NCBI GenBank assembly: GCA_020851395.1
Contig: JADZCW010000075.1
Location: 1 to 5,597 of the forward strand
Source of the DNA: Phycisphaeraceae bacterium
GTDB taxonomy: Bacteria; Planctomycetota; Phycisphaerae; Phycisphaerales; Phycisphaeraceae
Direction of reading: 5' to 3'
Length of the DNA: 5,597 bases
Position 1 is the stretch's first letter. Each line of letters opens with the position of its first letter. The notes under the pieces were generated by a model, which did no database searches, had not been told where the DNA came from, and saw only the letters and a list, made by a program, of their open reading frames with translations. The translations under genes were made by a program, and so were the position numbers. Of this stretch, positions 1 to 5,190 are shown piece after piece.

Positions 1-616
1 CGGTGGTGCAGACGAAGACGCTGTAGCCGCAGAGCGAGCCGATGACGGCGGGGATCAGGGCCTCGTAGTATTCCAGGCCGCGGCGGTGGAGGAGTTCGAG
101 GGCGAAGATGGCCCCGCCCAGGGGGGCACCGAAGAGGACGGTGAATCCCGCGGCCATGCCGGTGATGGTCAGGACGCGGCGGTCGACGGTGCCGAGCTTC
201 GTGCGATCAGCCGTCCAGGTGCCGATCGAGCCGGTGGTCTGGACGAGCGGCGATTCGGGTCCGGCGGCGCCGCCGGCGGCGATGCAGAGCAGGGAGACGG
301 GCAGGAGTGAGCGGAGATCGCGCAGGGTCTTGCCGCCGCCGAGGACGTGGATGTTGTCGACGAGGAGCTCGACGTCGCCGGGCTGGCCGAGCCAGCGTGT
401 CAGGAGGCTCACCGCCAGGCCGACGACCATGAGGACCGGCAGGTGCAGCCAGGGCGACTGGCCCTCGGGCGACAGGATGGATTCGCACACGTGCAGCACG
501 CTCAGGAACGCCAGCCCCGTCAGGCCGCCCGCCAGGCCGACCAGGAGGATCGGCCCGAGACGATGACGCAGGTTCGCCGACAGTTCAGCCAGTGACGCGA
601 TCAGACGGCGGTTCAT
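1..616 (-). CDS. ClC-family chloride channel or Cl-/H+ exchanger, N-terminal part (runs off window start)
   Basis: Reading the minus strand from the ATG at 616 gives 205 codons with no stop; the C-terminal half lies outside the window. The product is an integral inner-membrane anion transporter. Hydrophobic segments lie at about residues 21-43, 58-76, 103-118 and 187-204. The conserved ClC core is visible. GPESP at 119-123 corresponds to the GREGP selectivity-filter motif and keeps the gating glutamate (E121). The helix GMAAGFTVLFGAPLGGAIFALE (about 153-174) matches the family's GAAAG...NAPLAG...E block. The usual first filter motif GSGIPE is replaced by QPGDVE near residues 78-83, so this is a divergent branch. 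The start is supported by a purine-rich GGGAGGGG site about 7 nt upstream. It is divergent from glnS. A standard chloride role is likely but not proven, because the filter differs from the characterised proteins. No fluoride-riboswitch-like leader was seen. Confidence 0.88.
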   Translation of the reverse strand, partial: MNRRLIASLAELSANLRHRLGPILLVGLAGGLTGLAFLSVLHVCESILSPEGQSPWLHLPVLMVVGLAVSLLTRWLGQPGDVELLVDNIHVLGGGKTLRDLRSLLPVSLLCIAAGGAAGPESPLVQTTGSIGTWTADRTKLGTVDRRVLTITGMAAGFTVLFGAPLGGAIFALELLHRRGLEYYEALIPAVIGSLCGYSVFVCTT

Positions 617-637
617 GTGCGATCCCCTCCCGTGGCC

Positions 638-666
638 AGCGTAGGGCAACCGCCTGCCCGCCTCAA
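638..666 (-). promoter_or_regulatory. Candidate sigma70-type promoter for the ClC gene
   Basis: On the minus strand TTGAGG (661-666) and TACGCT (638-643) are separated by exactly 17 bases. A transcript would start near position 631, leaving a leader of about 15 nt that holds the GGGAGGGG ribosome binding site. The match is partial and was found by eye. Confidence 0.35.
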
Positions 667-688
667 GCCCGTCGGACGCGGTGGGCGG

Positions 689-694
689 TACAAT
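689..694 (+). promoter_or_regulatory. Candidate -10 element for glnS
   Basis: TACAAT matches the -10 consensus at five of six positions and lies 39 nt before the glnS ATG, giving a leader of about 33 nt. No convincing -35 box lies 16-18 bases upstream, so the promoter may be weak or need an activator. It also argues that translation does not begin at the more upstream in-frame ATG at 617. Confidence 0.35.
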
Positions 695-733
695 CTGGCC
701 TTTGCGGTGCCCCAGGACGCAGGATTTCAAACC

Positions 734-2491
734 ATGACAGCCACGCCATCGACCGGACCGACGCATTTTATTCATGAGATTATCGAGCAAGACCTGCGCA
801 CCAACGGTAACGGGGCCAATGGGCAGGTGGTCACGCGTTTTCCGCCGGAGCCCAACGCCTTCCTGCACATCGGGCACGCCAAGGCCATCTGCCTGGACTT
901 CGGGACGGCGCTGAAGTACGGCGGGCGCTGCCACCTGCGCATGGACGACACCAACCCCGTCAAGGAGAAGCAGGAGTACATCGATGCGATCAAGGTCGAC
1001 GTGCGCTGGCTGGGATTTGGCTGGGGTGAGCATGAGTACCACGCCTCGGACTATTTCGGGCAGCTCTACGACTGGGCGGTGCTGCTGATCCGGGCGGGTA
1101 AAGCCTTTGTGTGCGACCTGCCGCCGGAGGAGGTCAGCCGGACGCGGGGGACGCTGACCAGCCCGGGCACGCCGAGCCCTTACCGCGAGCGCAGCGTGGA
1201 GGAGAACCTCGAGTTGTTCGAGGGCATGAGGGCGGGGCGGTTCCCCAACGGGGCGCGGACGCTGCGGGCCAAGATCGACATGGCCCATCCCAACCTGAAC
1301 ATGCGCGACCCGGTGATGTACCGGATTTTGCACGCGGAACACCCGCGGACGGGCAACGCCTGGTGCATCTACCCCATGTACGACTGGGCCCACGGGCAGA
1401 GCGACTGGATCGAGGGCATCACGCACTCGCTGTGCGACCAGGCGTACGAGGAGCATCGGCCGCTGTACGACTGGTTTTTGGATCAGTTGATCGCGCTGGG
1501 GGCCAAGTCACCCAATGCGGGCTATCGGCCCAAGCAGCGCGAGTTCGCCCGGCTGAACCTACCCTTCACCGTGCTGAGCAAGCGGCGGTTCCTGGACTGG
1601 GTGGAGGGTGGGTTCGTCAAGGGGCTCGACGACCCGCGGATGCCGACGCTCTCAGGGCTGCGACGGCGGGGGTTCACATCGGAGGCGATCCGGGACTTCT
1701 GCCAGCGGATCGGCGTGGCCAAGCGAGAGAACGTGATCGAGTATGCGCTGCTCGAGCACTGCGTGCGCGAGGATCTGAACAAGCGGGCCCCGCGGGCGAT
1801 GGCGGTGCTGCGGCCCTTGAAGGTGGTCATTGAGAATTACCCCGAGGGGCAGATCGAGGAACTCGAGGCGGTCAATAACCCCGAAGACCCGGCCGCCGGG
1901 ACGCGGAAGGTGCCATTCGGGCGGGAGATCTACATCGAGCAGGAGGACTTCGCCGAGGTGCCGCCGCCCAAGTACTACCGGCTGTCGCCGGGCAAAGAAG
2001 TGCGGCTGCGGTGGGGATATCTCATTACCTGCACGGGGGTGGTGAAGGACCCGGCCACGGGGGCGATCACGGAACTGCGCTGCACCTATGACCCGGCGAC
2101 GCGCGGGGGCAACCCGCCGGACGGGAGGAAGGTCAAGGCGACGATCCACTGGGTCAGCGCCGCCAAGGCGGTCGACGCGGAGGTCCGGCTGTACGATCAC
2201 CTGTTCAGCAAGGAGGATCCCGACGACGCGCCGGAGGGGTCGGATTGGCGGGTGAACATCAACCCCAAGTCGTTGGAAGTGCTCAGCGGCGTGAAGGTCG
2301 AGCCGAGCCTGGCGGACACGGCTTCAGGCGCGAAGCAGTGGACTGATGGGATCGGTCGGTACCAGTTCGAGCGGCAGGGCTACTTCTGCGTGGACGCCGA
2401 TTCGAAGCCGGGCCGGCTGGTGTTCAACCGGACGGTGGGGCTGCGCGACACGTGGGCGAAGGAAGCGGCCAAGACGGGGGGCAAGGGCTGA
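734..2491 (+). CDS. glnS: Glutaminyl-tRNA synthetase (GlnRS)
   Basis: This 585-residue cytoplasmic class I synthetase activates glutamine with ATP and charges tRNA-Gln. The Rossmann fold opens with RFPPEPNAFLHIGHAK, with the HIGH motif at residues 45-48. The second ATP motif, VLSKRR (280-285), stands where E. coli has VMSKRK. Other GlnRS blocks are present in order: LRMDDTNPVKE, CIYPMYDWAHGQSDWIEGITHSLC, DDPRMPTLSGLRRRG, NAPRAMAV-like KRAPRAMAV, then the beta-barrel anticodon-binding domains ending in FNRTVGLRDTWAK. The length is slightly above E. coli's 554, partly from an insertion of about 8 residues near 251-265. There is no fused YqeY-type domain at the C-terminus. The ATG at 734 is chosen because FIHEIIEQDL lines up with the E. 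coli N-terminus and AGGA lies 9 nt upstream. An in-frame ATG at 617 would add 39 unalignable residues across the promoter region. The gene appears to be a single unit ending at a strong terminator. Confidence 0.98.
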   Translation: MTATPSTGPTHFIHEIIEQDLRTNGNGANGQVVTRFPPEPNAFLHIGHAKAICLDFGTALKYGGRCHLRMDDTNPVKEKQEYIDAIKVDVRWLGFGWGEHEYHASDYFGQLYDWAVLLIRAGKAFVCDLPPEEVSRTRGTLTSPGTPSPYRERSVEENLELFEGMRAGRFPNGARTLRAKIDMAHPNLNMRDPVMYRILHAEHPRTGNAWCIYPMYDWAHGQSDWIEGITHSLCDQAYEEHRPLYDWFLDQLIALGAKSPNAGYRPKQREFARLNLPFTVLSKRRFLDWVEGGFVKGLDDPRMPTLSGLRRRGFTSEAIRDFCQRIGVAKRENVIEYALLEHCVREDLNKRAPRAMAVLRPLKVVIENYPEGQIEELEAVNNPEDPAAGTRKVPFGREIYIEQEDFAEVPPPKYYRLSPGKEVRLRWGYLITCTGVVKDPATGAITELRCTYDPATRGGNPPDGRKVKATIHWVSAAKAVDAEVRLYDHLFSKEDPDDAPEGSDWRVNINPKSLEVLSGVKVEPSLADTASGAKQWTDGIGRYQFERQGYFCVDADSKPGRLVFNRTVGLRDTWAKEAAKTGGKG

Positions 2492-2520
2492 TTCGCGAGC
2501 GTGCGATCCTGGTAACAAAG

Positions 2521-2557
2521 AAGCCCGGGCATGACCCCCTGTCGGCGCCCGGGCTTT
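2521..2557. terminator. Rho-independent terminator between convergent genes, probably bidirectional
   Basis: A perfect 10-bp stem, AAGCCCGGGC (2521-2530) with GCCCGGGCTT (2547-2556), encloses a 16-nt loop. It is followed by T-rich TTTATT on the plus strand and by CTTCTTTG on the minus strand. It lies 29 nt after the glnS stop and 26 nt beyond the stop of the convergent Hpt gene, so it can serve both. Confidence 0.85.
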
Positions 2558-2582
2558 ATTGATTGTCGGATGTCGCGGCTCG

Positions 2583-2933
2583 TCAGGCGGTGGGTGAACC
2601 GGCACGGGCTCGGCCGCACAGGGCCACCAGCTCGTCGACCGCTTGCCGGATGGCGGACAGGTCTGTCTGCTCACGGGCGAGCTTTTCAACGCGACGGGCG
2701 AGATCGGTGATGGGTTCAAAGCCGTACCCGCCGGCGGCGCCCTTGATCTGATGGACGAGGGACGCCAGGGTCTTGAGGTCGGCCTGGTCAGCGCTCTGCG
2801 CGATGGCGGCTGTGCGCTGCGGCAGCTCGGTGACGAAGAACTCGATCAACTCCACCATGTCCGGGTCATCCGCCAGGGTGCTCCAGAGGGGGGCGGTGGA
2901 TGTCGCGGAGAGGGGATGGTCGTGGGTGCTCAT
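2583..2933 (-). CDS. Stand-alone Hpt (histidine phosphotransfer) domain protein
   Basis: This 116-residue soluble protein consists almost wholly of one Hpt domain, a four-helix bundle that relays phosphate between response-regulator receiver domains in a phosphorelay. The diagnostic segment is LVHQIKGAAGGYGF. The phosphorylatable histidine is H61, followed by K64 and G65 as the family requires. Preceding helices (about 24-50, rich in E, L and F) and following helices (about 73-105) fit the fold. The ATG at 2933 is preferred because GGAG lies 7 nt upstream and the upstream in-frame ATG at 3041 would add 36 Pro-rich residues of no domain character. No kinase or receiver gene is in the window, so its partners are unknown. 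The hypothetical gene upstream is on the same strand, 158 bp away, and could be co-transcribed. Roles in chemotaxis, development or stress signalling are all possible. Confidence 0.88.
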   Translation of the reverse strand: MSTHDHPLSATSTAPLWSTLADDPDMVELIEFFVTELPQRTAAIAQSADQADLKTLASLVHQIKGAAGGYGFEPITDLARRVEKLAREQTDLSAIRQAVDELVALCGRARAGSPTA

Positions 2934-3091
2934 GGTGGGTCTCCGTGCAGTCCGGCATGGTCGTTCATTGTTTTCACTCGGCGGATTCCAGTAGAGACTT
3001 TCCCCTTCTCCCGGAATCCACGGGATGAAAGCGGGAATCACCGGTTGGAGGATTCGTGGTTAGACAGAGAACGGGCGCCATGTCGGTTGCG

Positions 3092-3916
3092 TTAGTTGCG
3101 CGGCCGATGGGTCAGCAGGCTACGTTTGCGGGGGGGTTCGGGGGAGGGGCTGTCGGCGGGGGTCTCTGAGTCGCTGGTCGGCGCTTCCGCGACGGGGTCA
3201 GCCGATTGGACGGGGCTAACGGGCAACGGGCTGGGGACGGCGACCGGGAGGCTGTTGGCGGGGCTCACGGATCGCAGGGGAGCGACGGGCATGGGGCCGG
3301 CGTCGGTGACCGTGACGGGGATGTCGGAGGTGTAATTGACAGGCGGCAGATTGGCTGCGGCGATGGCTGAGGGCGGGGCGTAGGGCTGGGGCCGGCGGGC
3401 CAGGTCGTTGCTGGCGGCGAGCTCGTCGAGGTCGCAGCCATTGATCTTGTTGTAGAGGTCGAGGTTGGCCTTGTCGGACCCCTGGTCGGGCACGCGGGCG
3501 CGGAAGAGCCTGAGGGTGGGGTTGTACCAGAAGCCCGCCTGATGATTTTGGCTGAGGATGGGATCGGGCGGCTGGTCGCTGATGTCGCCCTCGGGGGCGA
3601 GGTCGATCCAGGGCTGGCCGGCCGGGGCCAGGGCGTTGACGGGGATGTGTGAGCCGAACCACTCGGGCAGGATCATCGGGGCGGGCCTGGGCTTGGGCGG
3701 GTCGACGCCGTCGGCGTTGGCGTCGGCGACCTGCTCCTCGTAACGGGCCCGGGCCATGGCGGCGTGGTAGACCGTCTTGTCCTGGAGGACCGCCAGGGCC
3801 TGCCTGGTCTGGTCGATCCGTGTCTGGCCCGAGTTGCGGTGGTAATGATCCCACACGGCCGCGGCGGTCAGGGCCGCGAACATCAGAGCAATCAGCGTGT
3901 TGAGCAGCAGACGCAT
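3092..3916 (-). CDS. Unrecognised membrane-anchored protein with Pro/Ser-rich C-terminal tail
   Basis: I do not recognise this 274-residue protein. It begins with a basic residue and a hydrophobic stretch (about 3-22, LLLNTLIALMFAALTAAAVW), which fits a membrane anchor or uncleaved signal. A helical, charged segment follows (about 30-63). Then comes DANADGVD (65-72), resembling the start of a calcium-binding DxNxDG loop. A short globular-looking region (about 80-170) contains AGFWYNPTLRLFRARVP (127-143). Residues 176-263 are rich in Pro, Ser, Ala and Val and likely disordered, and the end is basic (RKRSLLTHRPRN). A hydrophobic N-terminus, long helix and WYNP...RVP strand recall small pseudopilins, but the usual prepilin cleavage motif is missing, so this is only a guess. 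The bulk is probably outside the cytoplasm. The ATG at 3916 has a weak GGTGAG site 8 nt upstream; this start places the hydrophobic segment at the N-terminus. Confidence 0.75.
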   Translation of the reverse strand: MRLLLNTLIALMFAALTAAAVWDHYHRNSGQTRIDQTRQALAVLQDKTVYHAAMARARYEEQVADANADGVDPPKPRPAPMILPEWFGSHIPVNALAPAGQPWIDLAPEGDISDQPPDPILSQNHQAGFWYNPTLRLFRARVPDQGSDKANLDLYNKINGCDLDELAASNDLARRPQPYAPPSAIAAANLPPVNYTSDIPVTVTDAGPMPVAPLRSVSPANSLPVAVPSPLPVSPVQSADPVAEAPTSDSETPADSPSPEPPRKRSLLTHRPRN

Positions 3917-4044
3917 CGCGCGGTCTCACCGGTGCGGGCGCATGGAAACCCTGTACTCAATCATCGGATACACCCCGGTCGGGGCGGCTGCGGGACGCCG
4001 ACGACGGTGAGGATTCTTGCCGGTTCATCTTGCCCAGTCGTTAC

Positions 4045-4094
4045 AGGTGGACCACCTCCGGGTGGAGGCGTAGCAGGACCCCCCCGAGGGGGTT
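4045..4094. promoter_or_regulatory. Cluster of overlapping short palindromes in the divergent intergenic region
   Basis: The 270 bp between the minus-strand membrane protein (start 3916) and the deacetylase (start 4187) contain no gene. Within them, AGGTGG-A-CCACCT (4045-4057) is a perfect 13-bp palindrome around one base. It overlaps CCACC-TCCG-GGTGG (4052-4065) and CCTCC-GGGT-GGAGG (4055-4068), so these hairpins exclude each other. A separate hairpin pairs ACCCCC with GGGGGT around CCGA (4078-4093). CCCC-GGTC-GGGG lies at 3973-3984. This could be an operator or leader structure for either neighbour. No T-run follows, so these are not terminators, and no known riboswitch was recognised. Confidence 0.35.
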
Positions 4095-4124
4095 GACCCA
4101 CCGAAGATGTGGCCGCGCGCGAGG

Positions 4125-4153
4125 TTGACGAGACGCGCACGGCATGGTTCACT
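4125..4153 (+). promoter_or_regulatory. Weak candidate promoter for the PIG-L gene
   Basis: TTGACG (4125-4130) is a five-of-six -35 match, followed after 17 bases by TTCACT (4148-4153), only three of six for a -10. Transcription would begin near 4160, leaving about 27 nt before the ATG at 4187. If real, it excludes the in-frame GTG at 4109 as start. Confidence 0.22.
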
Positions 4154-4186
4154 CGAGGCTCAGACGCTTCTTGGACTGGACAGACG

Positions 4187-5002
4187 ATGCCGCACACTCC
4201 TGCTGATGATCCGTTGACTGTCCTGGCGGTGGTGGCCCACCCGGACGATGTCGAGTTCATGATGGCCGGGACGCTGCTGCGTCTGCGGGACTGTGGGGCG
4301 AGGGTGCACCTGTGGAACCTGGCGACGGGATCGTGCGGGACGGCGACGATGGAGCGGGAGGCGATCGTGAAGATGCGGTGGGGGGAGGCGCAGGCGGCGG
4401 CGCGGGTGATGGGGGCGACGGCGCACGAGCCGTTGGCGGACGATCTGGCGATCTTCCATGAGCCGGGGCTGCTGGCGAAGGTGGCGGCGGTGGTGCGGGA
4501 GGTCGCGCCCGACATCATCCTCACGCAGTCGCCGGCGGACTACATGGAGGATCACCAGAACACGACGCGATTGGTGGTGACGGCGGCGTTCGCGCGGGGG
4601 ATGCGGAACTTCGTGACCGATCCGCCGAGGCCGGCGATCCAGAAGCCGGTGACGCTGTATCACGCGATGCCGCACGGGCTGCGCGACGGGTTGCGGAGGT
4701 TGATCCGCTGCGGGCTGTACGTGGACATCGGGCCGGTGCTCGAGCGGAAGAAGCAGATGCTGGCGCAGCACCGGTCGCAGAAGGAGTGGCTGGACGTGAG
4801 CCAGGGGATGGACGCGTATTTGGCCGAGATGGAGAAGATGGGCCGGCAGGTGGGGAAGATGTCGGGCATGTTCGAGTTGGCTGAGGGATTCAGGAGGCAC
4901 AGCCACCTGGGGTTCTGCGGCGAGGAGGCTGATCCGTTGGCGGAGGTGCTGGGGGAGGCGTGCGTGATTGATCGTGAGTATGAGCGTGAATTGGATGCTT
5001 GA
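4187..5002 (+). CDS. PIG-L/LmbE family zinc-dependent deacetylase
   Basis: This 271-residue cytoplasmic protein has a Rossmann-like LmbE fold. Relatives such as MshB, BshB and PIG-L remove an acetyl group from N-acetylglucosaminyl compounds. The N-terminal strand LTVLAVVAHPDDVEF carries the AHPDD signature. By comparison with MshB, H18 and D21 are metal ligands and D20 is the general base. A second motif, DYMEDHQNT (about 118-126), supplies the third ligand H123; the usual HPDH is here MEDH. The C-terminal part (about 180-271) contains DIGPVLERKKQMLAQHRSQ, as in PIG-L proteins, and ends in a charged tail. The ATG at 4187 places AHPDD about 17 residues in, as is usual, though its ribosome site is weak (GGA 7 nt upstream). 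An in-frame GTG at 4109 would add 26 residues with no family resemblance. It probably forms an operon with the NagB-like gene. The true substrate is unknown: free or phosphorylated GlcNAc, or a GlcNAc conjugate. Confidence 0.92.
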   Translation: MPHTPADDPLTVLAVVAHPDDVEFMMAGTLLRLRDCGARVHLWNLATGSCGTATMEREAIVKMRWGEAQAAARVMGATAHEPLADDLAIFHEPGLLAKVAAVVREVAPDIILTQSPADYMEDHQNTTRLVVTAAFARGMRNFVTDPPRPAIQKPVTLYHAMPHGLRDGLRRLIRCGLYVDIGPVLERKKQMLAQHRSQKEWLDVSQGMDAYLAEMEKMGRQVGKMSGMFELAEGFRRHSHLGFCGEEADPLAEVLGEACVIDREYERELDA

Positions 5003-5012
5003 TTCAGAAGAG

Positions 5013-5157
5013 TTTTACCACGGAGGACACGGAGATCACGGAGAGACGAGTCAGAGACGAGTGCTTTTGATCGGCCTGATTTGCGGATCTCTTCTTTTTT
5101 CTCTGGATCTCTTCTCTGTCTTTCCTCTCCGTGCTCTCCGTGTCCTCCGTGGTAAAA
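5013..5157. repeat. Long imperfect palindrome of CACGGAG 9-bp units (dispersed intergenic repeat type)
   Basis: The left arm (5013-5045) and right arm (5125-5157) are inverted copies, pairing over 33 bases with one mismatch (5036/5134) around a 79-nt loop. Each arm holds three CACGGAG units at a 9-bp period: 5019, 5028 and 5037 on the left, and CTCCGTG at 5127, 5136 and 5145 on the right. CAGAA (5005-5009) and TTCTG (5160-5164) could extend the stem past a small internal loop. The loop has two smaller direct repeats: AGAGACGAG twice near 5042-5061, and GGATCTCTTCT at 5085-5095 and 5105-5115. No T-run follows either arm, so it is not a typical terminator. From general knowledge, ACCACGGAGGACACGGAG-like sequences recur between genes in planctomycetes and related phyla. 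It carries no credible gene; the HGGHGDHGE and TTEDTESTE translations are artefacts. Confidence 0.9.
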
Positions 5158-5178
5158 AGTTCTGTATAGAAAGTTTTG

Positions 5179-5184
5179 AAGGAG
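5179..5184 (+). promoter_or_regulatory. Strong ribosome binding site of the NagB-like gene
   Basis: AAGGAG lies 6 nt before the ATG at 5191 and 21 nt after the end of the palindrome. It is the best Shine-Dalgarno match among the starts in this window and fixes the start codon. TATAGA (5165-5170) just upstream could act as a -10 element, but no -35 is evident. Confidence 0.75.
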
Positions 5185-5190
5185 ACCGAC

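Noticed and set aside
617..733. Start of GlnRS at the in-frame ATG at 617, giving 624 residues
   Set aside because: The extra 39 residues do not resemble GlnRS, cover the likely promoter, and lack a good ribosome site. The ATG at 734 aligns with the known N-terminus.
617..733. Fluoride riboswitch upstream of the ClC gene
   Set aside because: I could not find the conserved crcB-motif sequence or its pseudoknot pairing in this short region.
1111..1833. 240-residue plus-strand open frame inside glnS
   Set aside because: It is a frame-shifted shadow of glnS, whose own frame matches GlnRS throughout.
3216..3929. 237-residue minus-strand open frame overlapping the membrane protein gene
   Set aside because: Its product is Arg/Pro/Gly-rich low-complexity sequence in a shifted frame. 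The 3092-3916 frame has a real N-terminal hydrophobic segment and balanced composition.
3917..4186. tRNA or other structured RNA gene in the divergent intergenic region
   Set aside because: No cloverleaf, T-loop sequence or known riboswitch core was seen; only short GC hairpins are present.
4160..4906. 248-residue minus-strand open frame opposite the deacetylase gene
   Set aside because: It is a high-GC shadow, rich in His, Arg and Pro with no domain character, and lies antisense to a clear PIG-L enzyme.
5013..5157. Palindrome as a rho-independent terminator or a CRISPR array
   Set aside because: No T-run follows either arm, and the stem is far longer than in terminators. The 9-bp units are adjacent, with no unique spacers, so it is not a CRISPR.
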